64,000 bases of DNA from an uncultured Bacilli bacterium. Lineage in GTDB: Bacteria; Bacillota_I; Bacilli_A; RF39; UBA660. The notes under the pieces are model-generated. The model was given only the letters and a program-made list of their open reading frames with translations, was not told where the DNA came from and did no database searches. Shown piece by piece: positions 14,330-23,063 of this stretch; the stretch's first letter is position 1; every line of letters starts with the position of its first letter. Both the position numbers and the translations under genes were made by a program. The stretch covers positions 60,726 through 124,725 of the forward strand of contig CALVRC010000001.1 in the NCBI GenBank assembly GCA_944358445.1. The letters are read 5' to 3'.

Positions 14330-14514
14330 CTATAACAATCTACACCAACTATCTTATCATGACATATAACATAGTCTTTACTGGTACTAAAGAAGAACTT
14401 GCTCATGCTTTGGACGAAGGACCAGTGCTTGTGTCAACCACAGATGGAACTCAAGTCCTTATTAATGCATTGCTTACTCCAATAATTGAAATCAAAGACA
14501 CCCCCCTATCTTAA
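14326..14514 (+). CDS. Hypothetical protein (62 aa) between HNH and TerS
   Basis: Overlaps the HNH gene by 4 nt (ATGA) with GAGAGGAG upstream. Pattern FTGTKEELAHALDEGPVLVSTTDGTQVLINALL looks like a small beta-alpha fold (shown in part: FTGTKEELAHALDEG). Its 3' end overlaps the GC-rich inverted repeat at 14498. Confidence 0.55.
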   Translation: MTITIYTNYLIMTYNIVFTGTKEELAHALDEGPVLVSTTDGTQVLINALLTPIIEIKDTPLS

Positions 14515-14586
14515 AAAAATATGCCCCTTCAAGTGAACCGCGCATGAGTCTCATTTAGAACTGCTTCGGTCGTGTGAGGGGGGTGT
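14498..14586. other. Candidate cos region with GC-rich inverted repeat
   Basis: ACACCCCCC (14498-14506) pairs perfectly with GGGGGGTGT (14578-14586). The enclosed 71 nt are much richer in G+C than the surroundings and contain an 11-bp palindrome ATGAGTCTCAT (14544-14554) and the inverted pair ACCG/CGGT. Position between HNH and TerS is where cos sites lie in related cohesive-end phages. It could instead be an mRNA structure controlling terS. Confidence 0.5.
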
Positions 14587-14605
14587 AGTAAAGGTGGTGG
14601 AATAA

Positions 14606-14992
14606 ATGGAAGAAGATCAAGTTAATTCTAAAGAATTAAAAGAAATTCCAGAGTTTTCAAACGAGTTAAAAAAACTTAAAAGAATTTTCAAAAACATACC
14701 AAAAAATAAAAAGAATTTAGTGCAAAAACTTATAGATAGTGCAGCTTTTATGACGGTAGAATTAACAAAACTTGAAAATCATATTACCGTTTATGGTGTC
14801 TCTGAAACATATCAAAATGGAAAAGATCAATATGGTACAAAAATGTCTACCGAGACTAGTGCTTACAATACTATGATTAAAAATTATACGTCAATCATAA
14901 AGCAACTATGCGAATTATTGCCAGATGGTTTGCCTGGAACAAAAGAAGGCAATGCACTAATGAATTTTGTTACTAAACCTAAAGGCAAATAA
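14606..14992 (+). CDS. terS: Terminase small subunit (P27 family)
   Basis: A 128-residue DNA-recognition subunit of the packaging motor. The pattern VELTKLENHITVYGVSETYQ and the end ELLPDGLPGTKEGNALMNFV match P27-type small terminases. AGGTGGTGG precedes the ATG; stop and terL start overlap by one base. Confidence 0.85.
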   Translation: MEEDQVNSKELKEIPEFSNELKKLKRIFKNIPKNKKNLVQKLIDSAAFMTVELTKLENHITVYGVSETYQNGKDQYGTKMSTETSAYNTMIKNYTSIIKQLCELLPDGLPGTKEGNALMNFVTKPKGK

Positions 14993-16638
14993 TGAATTAC
15001 ATCAGAGAGTATAACGATAAAATACAATCTGGCGAAATAATCACAAGTCGTAGAGTTAAAGAGGTTTATGCTCGTTTAGTTAAAGATATGGACGATCCAG
15101 ATTGTCCATATTATTTTGATGAAAAAACCGCTAATAGACCAATAGAATTTACAGAAACCTTTTGTAAGCAGTCTCAAGGAGAACTGGGAGCCGATTTAAA
15201 ATTGGAATTATTTCAAAAGGCTTATGTTCAAGCTCTATTTGGTTTTTTAGATAAAAAGACAGGGTATCGTAGATTTAACGAAACTCTTTTTTTAGTTGGT
15301 AGAAAAAATGGTAAGACAACATTATTATCTCCAATAGCACTTTATATGCTTATGGCAGACTATGAAGGAGCCGCAGAGGTCTATTCAGTAGCAACTAAAA
15401 AGGAACAAGCCAAAAAAGTATTAACAGAGGCTTGTAATATGGTAAAACAAAGTCCAGAATTGCGTTCTGTTTTAAAGAAACGACGTAATGATCTTTATTT
15501 CAATGCTACATCTTCTATCTTTGAGGCCTTAGCGTCTGACTCAAATACACTAGATGGACTTAATAGCCATGCAGTTATCATTGACGAGCTTCACGCCATT
15601 AAGGATAGAAACCTTTATGAAGTTATGAAACAGTCAATGACAGCTAGAAGGCAACCATTGCTAGTTATGATAACAACCGCTGGAACGGTAAGAGAGTGTA
15701 TCTTTGACGACACTTATGATTATGCTTGTAAAGTAGCTGATGGAGAAATTAAAGATGACCATTATTTACCAATAATTTATGAGTTAGATAATCGCGAGGA
15801 ATGGTTAGATCCATCATGCTGGATAAAGGCTAACCCTGGTCTAGGCACGATTAAAAACTACAATAGTCTTGCTATTGAAGTTGAACGTGCTAAAAATGAT
15901 CCAAAGAAATTGCCAGGACTACTCTGTAAAGATTTTAATGTTCGTGAAAACGATAGCAATGTATGGTTAAGTTTTGAAGAAATCAATAATACAGCCACCG
16001 TTGAGTTAAAAGATGTGTCAAACACTTATGCGATAGGCGGTTGTGATTTATCGGCAACTACTGATTTAACCTGTTCTACATTACTTATACGTAAGCCTAA
16101 TGACGAAACCGTATATGTATTACAACACTATTTCTTACCTCAAGCAAAATTAGATAAATTAGACGAACATAACTCACAAGAAGCTCCATACAAAATATGG
16201 CGTGATAGAGGTCTACTTACAGTTTGTTCAGGTAATCGTGTAAATTATTCACAAGTTACAGAGTGGTTTGTTCAAATGCAAGAAGAATATAAAATTGATC
16301 CCATCTATGTTGGTTACGATAGAGCACTCGCTGGGTACTGGGTTGACGAAATGAAAGCGAACGGTTTCCAGATGGAGGCGGTAGCACAAGGACCATTTAC
16401 CTGGTCGCAACCAATGCGTGAAATGGGAGCTGCTTTTGCAGATAAGAAAGTAAATTACAATAACAACCCTATTTTAAAGTGGTGTCTTTCAAATACTGCT
16501 GTAAAAAAAAGTGGTTTAAATAATATTCAGCCAGTAAAAATTACTGAACGTAGAAGAATTGATGGTGCAGTATCTTTACTCAATGCTTGGGTATTATACG
16601 TTAAATATTATGAAGATTTTATGTACAATGTGGGGTGA
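14992..16638 (+). CDS. terL: Terminase large subunit
   Basis: A 548-residue packaging ATPase and nuclease. Walker A variant GRKNGKT at residues 103-109, Walker B VIIDE at 195-199, motif ITTAGT downstream, and acidic nuclease positions in GGCDLSATTDLT and GYDRALAGYW. It cuts concatemeric DNA and pumps it through the portal. Length and motif order are normal for the HK97-like Terminase_1 family. Confidence 0.95.
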   Translation: MNYIREYNDKIQSGEIITSRRVKEVYARLVKDMDDPDCPYYFDEKTANRPIEFTETFCKQSQGELGADLKLELFQKAYVQALFGFLDKKTGYRRFNETLFLVGRKNGKTTLLSPIALYMLMADYEGAAEVYSVATKKEQAKKVLTEACNMVKQSPELRSVLKKRRNDLYFNATSSIFEALASDSNTLDGLNSHAVIIDELHAIKDRNLYEVMKQSMTARRQPLLVMITTAGTVRECIFDDTYDYACKVADGEIKDDHYLPIIYELDNREEWLDPSCWIKANPGLGTIKNYNSLAIEVERAKNDPKKLPGLLCKDFNVRENDSNVWLSFEEINNTATVELKDVSNTYAIGGCDLSATTDLTCSTLLIRKPNDETVYVLQHYFLPQAKLDKLDEHNSQEAPYKIWRDRGLLTVCSGNRVNYSQVTEWFVQMQEEYKIDPIYVGYDRALAGYWVDEMKANGFQMEAVAQGPFTWSQPMREMGAAFADKKVNYNNNPILKWCLSNTAVKKSGLNNIQPVKITERRRIDGAVSLLNAWVLYVKYYEDFMYNVG

Positions 16639-16646
16639 TCAAACAA

Positions 16647-17927
16647 ATGAAAGTTAGAGGCTTGTTCAAAACAATATTTGGAGAGAAAGAACCTCCAAAA
16701 AAACAAATGCAAGACGCTACTAGTTTTAATATGTATAGTTTATTAAATACTTTTAATTCAATTTATACAGTAAATACTGGTAATGCTTGGGATATGGATA
16801 TTGTCCGAAGTGCTGTTGATGCTTATTGTAGAAATTTTGCCAAATTAAAAGCAAAACATACTAAAGTAGGAAATACAAAGTCAAAAATAGAAAAACTATT
16901 AAATTATAAACCAAACCCATTAATGGAAGCATATAGTTTTTATTATAAAACTGCCGCTAATTTAAAACTAACTAATAATGCTTTTATATATCCAGAATAT
17001 TCAGATAGTGGAGAGCTAGTAGCATTATGGCCACTTATGTCTAATCAAATTGAACTTTTAGAATATCAAAATCAACTGTATCTAAAATTCATGTTTAGAA
17101 CTGGAAGACTGAAAGTATTACCTTATGAAGAAATAATTCATATTAGAGGTCAGTTCTTTGATCATGATATTTTTGGTAGTAAAAATTATGCGTTAAGGCC
17201 AGCATTAGATACTGTGGTAGCTATTAATCAAGGTGTATCGAATTCAGCAAAAATGATTAATAGTATCCGCGGTATTTTGTCAGCCAAAATATCTTCCAAA
17301 GATGATGATTTGAAAAAAGCAAGAGACAAATTTGTTGAAAACAACTTTAAAATATCTTCTAATGGAAGTGGCATTATTGTAACGGACGCCAAGATGGACT
17401 ATACACCTATAAATGAAAAAACAACACCATTGCAAGCTGACCAATTAAGTTATGCTAAAAATGCTATTTATGATTACTTTGGAGTTAATGAACAGATAGT
17501 TCAAAATAAATTTTCAGAGGAAGAATGGAATGCATTTTATGAGGGAGCTATTGAGCCTGTTGCAATTCAAATGTCGCAATGTTTTACTAACATCTTATTT
17601 ACTGAAAATGAACGTAATTTTGGCAATGAAGTAACATTTGAAGCCAATAGATTACAATATGCATCTAATGCTACAAAGGTAAGTGTAGTAAAAGAGTTAG
17701 CACCTTTAGCAGTCTTAATGATAGATGATGTAAGAGAAATGTTTAATCTTGCCCCTTTACCAAATGGCGAAGGACAAAAGACATTACAGTCATTAAATTA
17801 TATTAATTCAAATATTGCGGATCAATATCAGTCTAATAATAATCAAGCCCAACCAATAAATGAAGAAGATAATCAAAGTACCATAACAATAGACGAAGGA
17901 GGAGGTGGAGAAGATGGCAACCAATAA
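16647..17927 (+). CDS. Portal protein (HK97 family)
   Basis: About 426 residues. Forms the dodecameric ring at one capsid vertex through which DNA enters and to which the tail attaches. The order terL-portal-protease-capsid and segments such as RSAVDAYCRNFAKLKAKH, PNPLMEAYSFYYKTAANL and LRPALDTVVAINQGVSNSAK fit the family. ATG 16647 is preferred because GGGGTGAT lies 7 nt upstream; a GTG at 16635 overlapping the terL stop is the alternative. The C-terminus is Gln/Asn and Gly rich. Confidence 0.92.
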   Translation: MKVRGLFKTIFGEKEPPKKQMQDATSFNMYSLLNTFNSIYTVNTGNAWDMDIVRSAVDAYCRNFAKLKAKHTKVGNTKSKIEKLLNYKPNPLMEAYSFYYKTAANLKLTNNAFIYPEYSDSGELVALWPLMSNQIELLEYQNQLYLKFMFRTGRLKVLPYEEIIHIRGQFFDHDIFGSKNYALRPALDTVVAINQGVSNSAKMINSIRGILSAKISSKDDDLKKARDKFVENNFKISSNGSGIIVTDAKMDYTPINEKTTPLQADQLSYAKNAIYDYFGVNEQIVQNKFSEEEWNAFYEGAIEPVAIQMSQCFTNILFTENERNFGNEVTFEANRLQYASNATKVSVVKELAPLAVLMIDDVREMFNLAPLPNGEGQKTLQSLNYINSNIADQYQSNNNQAQPINEEDNQSTITIDEGGGGEDGNQ

Positions 17928-18102
17928 TAAAACTGTGGAAAAAGAAGAAAAGAATATCAAGGTGGTAAAACTTAATAATTTTATTAGCTATGAGCTTTTA
18001 AAAAAAATGAAAGAAAAAGAACCTAATACTAGATTTATTTTACCTAATGGGAGGGAGGCTGTTTTAAATGTCAAAGAAAAACAATCAAAGCCTAGTGAAT
18101 AA
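17914..18102 (+). CDS. Hypothetical protein (62 aa) between portal and protease
   Basis: Basic small protein with a possible beta pair (TRFILPNGREAVLNVKEK). ATG 17914 follows GGAGGAGGTGGAG, itself part of the portal tail, so the genes overlap by 14 nt. Function unknown. Confidence 0.62.
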   Translation: MATNNKTVEKEEKNIKVVKLNNFISYELLKKMKEKEPNTRFILPNGREAVLNVKEKQSKPSE

Positions 18103-18697
18103 GACTGGGCGAGAAATTAGGACGTTTTCTTCGTTTGAATTAAAGGAATATAGAGACGAAGAAAACAGCGAAAGACAAGACTATGTGCATGGTGTCCCAG
18201 TAGTTTTTAACACCCCCACTTGTCTTTATGAATATGAGGGAATAAAGTTCTATGAACAAATAGACCGCCATGCATTTGATAACTGTGATATGTCTGATGT
18301 TATATTCAATTATAACCATGGTGGACGTGTTGCTGCTAGAATTAGAAACAACACACTCAAGTTATCCATTAATGACGTCTGTATGGAGATGGACGCATTT
18401 CTTGGGGGTACTGAATATGGTAGAAACCTTTTAGAAGATATAAGAGGTGGCTACATAGATAAAATGAGTTTCGCTTTTGTAGTAGACGAAGATGGAGACG
18501 ATTACGATCCAGCAACGCATACAAGAACGATAACCAAAATCAAAAAGCTATACGATGTATCAGCTGTGGATATTCCAGCTTATGATACTACAAGTATTTC
18601 TGCTAGATCTTTCTTTGAGGTGGAGTACGAAAAAGAAAAAAGAGCTTTGGAGCAAGCCAGATTAAGAGAAATGTGTATAGCAAAAACAAAAATTTAA
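18068..18697 (+). CDS. Prohead protease (HK97 family, S78)
   Basis: A 209-residue serine protease that matures the capsid by removing the N-terminal delta domain. Catalytic His84 in NYNHGG and Ser134 in DKMSFAF are present with normal spacing; AVDIPAYDTTSISAR closes the domain. GGGAGGGAGG precedes the start; overlaps the preceding gene by 35 nt. Confidence 0.92.
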   Translation: MSKKNNQSLVNKTGREIRTFSSFELKEYRDEENSERQDYVHGVPVVFNTPTCLYEYEGIKFYEQIDRHAFDNCDMSDVIFNYNHGGRVAARIRNNTLKLSINDVCMEMDAFLGGTEYGRNLLEDIRGGYIDKMSFAFVVDEDGDDYDPATHTRTITKIKKLYDVSAVDIPAYDTTSISARSFFEVEYEKEKRALEQARLREMCIAKTKI

Positions 18698-18717
18698 TCA
18701 ATAAGGGAGGAATTAAA

Positions 18718-19932
18718 ATGAATAATAAAAGATTAAATGAAATTAAAACTAGAAAACAAGAAATCAGACAAATGCTAGAAGACACTTCTAAAGATGTAAA
18801 TTTAGAAGAAATCAGCAAAGAATTAGATAACTTAAATAATGAAGAAAATCAAATTCAAGAAAGATTAAAAATCGCTATGAGTTTAGAAGTTGACGGTATG
18901 GACCCAGATAAAAAAGAAAGTGCTCCAACTGTTGACGATGAAGAAAAAGGCGATAATGAAGGAGAAGGAGGAAATAATAATATGCCAAAAGAAGAAAAGA
19001 AAAGAAAACCAATGTCAAGAGAAGTTAGATCATTCTTAAGATATATGATGACTGCTGGTAAAGAAACCAGAGGAGTTACGCTTGCAAATGGACAAGCAGT
19101 AGTACCAGAAGAATTAGCCGACGAAATTATTACTGAAATGCGTGAAGTTTCAGATGTAATGGATTTCATTAATTTAAAAAATGTTCGTGGCATTTTAAGA
19201 GTAGGTAAAATGACAGCTATCGAAGCTAATCAAGACGAAGACGGAGATTCAATCACTGCTAAAGGTGGTGTAACATCTGACGTTACATTTGGTTCTTATA
19301 GAACAAGTGCAAAAATTGAATTAGGCGTTGGTTTAGATGCTGAAAGTATTGAAGCATTTAGAGAAATTGTAGTATCAGAATTAGCACTTGCATTAGCCAT
19401 TAAATTAGAGGCTCAAGTTATGCAGGGAACAGGTACTAATGAAGCCAAAGGTATGTTTGTTGAAGATTATCCATCTACTCAAAAAATCAGTGTTACTGAA
19501 GAAAACTTTGGTCATAAAGTATTAGCAAGCCTTAAAGGTAAAATTCGTAGAGCCTATGGTAAAAGAGCTAGTTTTGTTATAAATACAGAAACTTTTGCCG
19601 AAAAAATTGAAGGTATGGTTGGAAGTGATGGACACCCTATTTATAATGATACGACGGAATTATTACTAAAGAAACCAGTAATTATTTCTGACGAGGCACC
19701 AAAAGATAAGATCTTATTTGGTTATGGTAAAAGATATTGGTATAACTATAACATGGCTCCACAAGTTGCAAGTTCAGAACATGAAAAGTTTAGTGAAGGC
19801 ATGATTGTACATAGAGCACTTGCGTTTGGTGATGGTCATGTGATAGACAATAAGGCATTTGCACTTCTAGAGATTACTTCTGCATCTGCTGGTGCATCAG
19901 ACAACGAAGAAGAAACTGGTTTAGAAGGTTAA
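18718..19932 (+). CDS. Major capsid protein (HK97 fold)
   Basis: A 404-residue capsid subunit. Residues 1 to about 98 form a charged coiled-coil delta domain expected to be cleaved by the protease; the mature part starts near MSREVRSFLRYMMTAG. Later segments (GVTLANGQAVVPEELADEI, GRRAYGKR-like RRAYGKRASFVIN, ISDEAPKDKILFGYG) are typical of the fold. ATG 18718 follows GGGAGGAA. An internal AGGAGG before the ATG at 18982 could start a delta-less form. Confidence 0.93.
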   Translation: MNNKRLNEIKTRKQEIRQMLEDTSKDVNLEEISKELDNLNNEENQIQERLKIAMSLEVDGMDPDKKESAPTVDDEEKGDNEGEGGNNNMPKEEKKRKPMSREVRSFLRYMMTAGKETRGVTLANGQAVVPEELADEIITEMREVSDVMDFINLKNVRGILRVGKMTAIEANQDEDGDSITAKGGVTSDVTFGSYRTSAKIELGVGLDAESIEAFREIVVSELALALAIKLEAQVMQGTGTNEAKGMFVEDYPSTQKISVTEENFGHKVLASLKGKIRRAYGKRASFVINTETFAEKIEGMVGSDGHPIYNDTTELLLKKPVIISDEAPKDKILFGYGKRYWYNYNMAPQVASSEHEKFSEGMIVHRALAFGDGHVIDNKAFALLEITSASAGASDNEEETGLEG

Positions 19933-19936
19933 TAAG

Positions 19937-20254
19937 ATGAGAACATATAAATTAGAAGTTGTTAAGGCTTTTACTGATGTTCACACAAAGGAAAAATATA
20001 AAGTTGGTAAAAAACTAAAGGTAAATGAAGAAAGGGCATTCGAGCTTTTTTCTTCTCCTTACCATTTAGTAAGACTTATTTCTTGTGATGGAGATAATGA
20101 TTTAGAAAGTATTCAAGCTGAAAACGATGCACTAAAAGCTGAAAATGCAGAACTAAAAGCCGAAAATGAAAGATTGAATGAAGAAGCTAGTAATGTAGAA
20201 GATGCAGAGCCACAAGAAGAAACATCAGAAAAACAAACTAAAAAAAATAAATAA
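19937..20254 (+). CDS. Hypothetical protein with Lys/Glu heptad repeats (105 aa)
   Basis: The N-terminal half (YKLEVVKAFTDVHTKEKYKV) is a small beta-type domain often found directly after the capsid gene. The C-terminal half is a strong coiled coil built of the repeat LKAENAE. Possible head decoration or connector accessory protein; not firmly recognised. Confidence 0.65.
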   Translation: MRTYKLEVVKAFTDVHTKEKYKVGKKLKVNEERAFELFSSPYHLVRLISCDGDNDLESIQAENDALKAENAELKAENERLNEEASNVEDAEPQEETSEKQTKKNK

Positions 20255-20274
20255 AATATTAAAGGAGTGATATT

Positions 20275-20607
20275 GTGGAAAAACAAAATCAAATTAGTGA
20301 AGAACTTATGGCACAAGCCAGAGGTTTTTTAAGAATTACAGAAGCAAATGATACTGTTATAAATTCGGAAATCACATCTCATATCAATGCTTGCCGTAAG
20401 GATCTAATGAGGAATGGTATCACTTCTAGTAAAGCTAATAGTGAGGAAGATAGCCTAATTATTTCGGCTATCTTTCTTTATCTAAAAGCTGAATTCGGTT
20501 TAGATAATAAGAACTATGAAAGGTATCGTAGTTCTTATGAAACTTTAAGGACTGAATTGGCACTTACAGACGAGTATGTAAGTGAGGTGGAAGAAAATGT
20601 GGGATAA
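20275..20607 (+). CDS. Head-tail connector protein (gp6-like)
   Basis: A 110-residue helical protein in the gp6/gp15 adaptor position. Patterns LMAQARGFLRITEANDTVIN and IISAIFLYLKAEFGL match the Phage_connect_1 family of adaptor rings below the portal. GTG start after AAAGGAGTG. Confidence 0.82.
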   Translation: MEKQNQISEELMAQARGFLRITEANDTVINSEITSHINACRKDLMRNGITSSKANSEEDSLIISAIFLYLKAEFGLDNKNYERYRSSYETLRTELALTDEYVSEVEENVG

Positions 20608-20911
20608 AGTATTATATCTTCTTGAAGAAACAGAAACTTTTGACGCATTAAAAAGGCCACATAAAAAATATAACGAAAAAAAAGTATATGCTAATAAAAT
20701 TTCAGTGAAAAGATCTGAATTTTATCAAGCACAAGCAGCTGGTTTTAAACCAGAAAAATGTTTTGAAATAAGGACCATAGAATTTGACGAAGATAAACAC
20801 ACCCACGCAAGATACAATGACGTAATATATAAAATACTACGCTCTTATGAAGTTGATAGCGAAAAGACAGAAATAACATTAACAGGGTTGGCCAATAATC
20901 ATGAGCAATGA
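20597..20911 (+). CDS. Head closure protein (SPP1 gp16-like)
   Basis: A 104-residue beta-barrel-type protein (VYANKISVKRSEFYQAQAAG, then FEIRTIEFDEDKHTHARYND) of the head-tail joining family, which plugs the filled head. ATG 20597 follows GAGGTGGAAG; 11-nt overlap with the connector gene. Confidence 0.8.
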   Translation: MWDKVLYLLEETETFDALKRPHKKYNEKKVYANKISVKRSEFYQAQAAGFKPEKCFEIRTIEFDEDKHTHARYNDVIYKILRSYEVDSEKTEITLTGLANNHEQ

Positions 20912-21422
20912 TGTTAAGTTTATTAATACTTCATCGGAAGTAAAAAAAACTATGGTAAAACTTTCAAAATCTGCACTTCGAGCCGCCGCAAAAGTTGCTG
21001 GTAAAGCTATTAGAGAAAACACAGAAAAATATACTGGAAGACTTGCTAAACAAGTAGGTTACTGGGCAAGAATTGATCGCAGAACAGGTCAACCTGAATT
21101 ACAGATAGGTTATTATTCTAAAAGCCAAGCTAGAAAAAAAGGTAAATCGCCATCTCATGCTAACCCAGCATGGCAAGAATTTGGTATAAAAGCCCATGTG
21201 ATTAGTATAAAAAAAGCTAATACAATGAGTGATGGCAAAATTAATTATGGCAAAACTGTAACACACCCAGGAACAAGAGGTCGAAGTATATTAAGAGACA
21301 GTGTCTTCAATAATATTGATGCCATACAAGAGGCTCAAAAAGAATATTTATCAGCGCTCAATAAAGAAATAAAAGCGGCAGGAGGAAAGATAGTAGAAAG
21401 TGAGGAGATAGAAGATGCATGA
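20901..21422 (+). CDS. HK97 gp10-like head-tail protein
   Basis: A 173-residue basic protein with the gp10 pattern: amphipathic N-terminal helix (KSALRAAAKVAGKAIREN), YTGRLAKQV, then the aromatic ISVG-like core (ELQIGYYSK, WQEFGIKAH) and TRGRSILRDSV. Involved in joining head and tail. Overlaps both neighbours. Confidence 0.8.
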   Translation: MSNDVKFINTSSEVKKTMVKLSKSALRAAAKVAGKAIRENTEKYTGRLAKQVGYWARIDRRTGQPELQIGYYSKSQARKKGKSPSHANPAWQEFGIKAHVISIKKANTMSDGKINYGKTVTHPGTRGRSILRDSVFNNIDAIQEAQKEYLSALNKEIKAAGGKIVESEEIEDA

Positions 21423-21786
21423 GAACGATATGTATAAAATTTTCATTGCACTACAAGAGTATATTAATTCTTCTAAAGACGATATTAAAGTTTATTATGA
21501 AGAAGCCTCTAAACAGGCAATAATGCCTTACGGTGTAATTAGTGATCCAGTAGAAACAAGATTAAATTATGGAAAATTGATTTATTTTGATATTAATATC
21601 TGGTCTAAAGAGCCAGATACTGGAGTTGCTTTAGAGGAAAAAGTACAAAGCCTCATCAATCTTATAGATAAGCATATTTTTTCTGACGAAAAAGCAGTTA
21701 TTTATTTTGAAAGCCAAAGACCAGTAGCAGATCCAGAATTTGAACTAATAAAAAAACAAATAACATTTAGTATTAGATTATTTTAA
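21415..21786 (+). CDS. Tail terminator/completion protein (gp17-like)
   Basis: A 123-residue protein in the tail-terminator position. MPYGVISDPVETRLNYGK and INIWSKEPDTGVALEEKV fit the gp17/DUF3168-like family, which caps the tail tube. Confidence 0.75.
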   Translation: MHENDMYKIFIALQEYINSSKDDIKVYYEEASKQAIMPYGVISDPVETRLNYGKLIYFDINIWSKEPDTGVALEEKVQSLINLIDKHIFSDEKAVIYFESQRPVADPEFELIKKQITFSIRLF

Positions 21787-21801
21787 AAGGAGGGAAAACT
21801 A

Positions 21802-22362
21802 ATGTTAAGAGTATTTACTGAAAATGACACAAAAAAAATTCAAATTGACGAAGGTATTGTTGTTTTGAATTTAGGTCAAGAAAACGAAAGAATTCTTGGA
21901 CCTACGCGAGGTGGCGTTGAAATGACTATTACTCCAGAAATTAGAGATATTGATTTTGACGGTCGCCGTGGAAAAACAATGGGTATGCAAACAATAGATG
22001 CAGAAGATGCAACAGTAAAAGTTGTTTCTTTATGTTGTAGTCAAGAAGATTTGTTAAGAGCCCTACCAAATGCAGTTATGGACGAAGACACCAAAGTAAT
22101 TAAACAAGACAATTTTGGTGTGATTTCTAATGACAAATACATTAAAACAATAGATGTTATTACTCAAATGTTAGATAAAACTTATAAAATTTTAACTTTT
22201 AATTATGGGTTACACGAAGGAGCCTTCACTTATAAAGCCGCTCCTAAAGCTGAAAATGAGCATAATCTAGAGTTTATTCCACATTATACTATCGACGATG
22301 CATCTAGATTATATTCTATTAAAGATAGTGAAACTTGCCCGATTACAGTAGGAACAGAGTAG
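21802..22362 (+). CDS. Major tail tube protein
   Basis: A 186-residue protein directly before the chaperone genes, as usual for the tube subunit. Features: ILGPTRGGVEMTITPEIRDI near the start and a beta-rich body ending in SETCPITVGTE. AAAGGAGGG site. A terminator overlaps its stop codon. Confidence 0.85.
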   Translation: MLRVFTENDTKKIQIDEGIVVLNLGQENERILGPTRGGVEMTITPEIRDIDFDGRRGKTMGMQTIDAEDATVKVVSLCCSQEDLLRALPNAVMDEDTKVIKQDNFGVISNDKYIKTIDVITQMLDKTYKILTFNYGLHEGAFTYKAAPKAENEHNLEFIPHYTIDDASRLYSIKDSETCPITVGTE

Positions 22363-22391
22363 GATACAACGTCCTACTCTTATTTTTTTTA
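22357..22391 (+). terminator. Terminator after the tail tube gene
   Basis: GAGTAGGA (22357-22364) pairs perfectly with TCCTACTC (22372-22379), followed by a T-rich tract. The stop codon is in the stem. It probably lets much more tube protein than downstream tail protein be made. Confidence 0.8.
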
Positions 22392-22407
22392 GAAAGGAAA
22401 ATAAAAA

Positions 22408-22791
22408 ATGAAGACAAAATACTTATTATTGTTAAGTGAAATTATAGACAAAATGGATATTAAAGAAGATTTACAAAACTTAGATTTCAATACTGGCGAC
22501 GAAAAAGCCGATCGAGAAAAGTTAGGGACAGCACTTATTACATTATTAATGACAAAAATATATAAGTGTCCCAAAGAAGTTTATACTTTTATTGCTTCTT
22601 TTAAAAATTATTATCCAGAAAAGCCTGTATTTACCGACGAAGATACAGAGGAAACTAGAAAAAATAAAATGGTTGACTACCAGAAAGCAGTACAAGAAGC
22701 CTTAAATAAAGCTGAAAACGAAGACATTATAGCTGTATTTAAAGAAATAAGTAAAACACCTGGTATCGCAAGTTTTTTATCTATATCGTAA
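22408..22791 (+). CDS. Tail assembly chaperone, short form (gpG-like)
   Basis: A 127-residue chaperone that coats the tape measure protein before tube assembly. It lies between tail tube and tape measure genes, and its end carries a programmed frameshift signal giving a longer gpGT form. Stop TAA at 22789-22791 lies ten bases after the slippery heptamer. AGAAAGGAA precedes the ATG. Confidence 0.87.
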   Translation: MKTKYLLLLSEIIDKMDIKEDLQNLDFNTGDEKADREKLGTALITLLMTKIYKCPKEVYTFIASFKNYYPEKPVFTDEDTEETRKNKMVDYQKAVQEALNKAENEDIIAVFKEISKTPGIASFLSIS

Positions 22792-22816
22792 GCATCGGAA
22801 CCGCAGAGGTCTTACG
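22773..22816 (+). promoter_or_regulatory. Programmed -1 frameshift signal (gpG to gpGT)
   Basis: Slippery heptamer T TTT TTA (22773-22779) in the gpG reading frame, a 7-nt spacer, then a hairpin CGTAAG (22787-22792) with CTTACG (22811-22816); an inner ACC/GGT helix (22800-22802 with 22808-22810) stacks on it. The new frame is open from the heptamer to 23063. Confidence 0.9.
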
Positions 22817-23063
22817 TATATTATATAAGCATTATGGCGGTATAGACTGGTTTGAAGATAAACCAGCTTTTTTATTGGATAAATGTTTAGATAATGCAGT
22901 TAAAAAGGAAATGGAATTGCCAAAACTGATAAATGAAATAGTAAAAACAATATCAAATAAAAAAACATTTGTTCCACAGTTTGAGCAAACCAAAAAAAGA
23001 AAAATGAGATCTGCCGAAGAAATTATGAAAGATTATGGTCTAGGAGGTGTAAAAAATGGCTAG
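22779..23063 (+). CDS. Tail assembly chaperone, frameshift extension (gpT part)
   Basis: The -1 frame after the slippery site adds 94 residues beginning IYIVSIGTAEVLRILYKHYG, giving a 218-residue gpGT. The extension ends with a basic EEIMKDYGLGG segment. It has no ATG or ribosome site of its own near the overlap; a TTG at 22875 is not preceded by one. Its stop overlaps the tape measure start by 8 nt. Confidence 0.85.
   Translation: MYIVSIGTAEVLRILYKHYGGIDWFEDKPAFLLDKCLDNAVKKEMELPKLINEIVKTISNKKTFVPQFEQTKKRKMRSAEEIMKDYGLGGVKNG

Noticed and set aside
18855..19193. A 112-codon minus-strand frame antisense to the capsid gene
   Set aside because: Ser/Phe/Pro-rich shadow of an acidic, Lys-rich coding region; opposite to all late genes and without a start signal.
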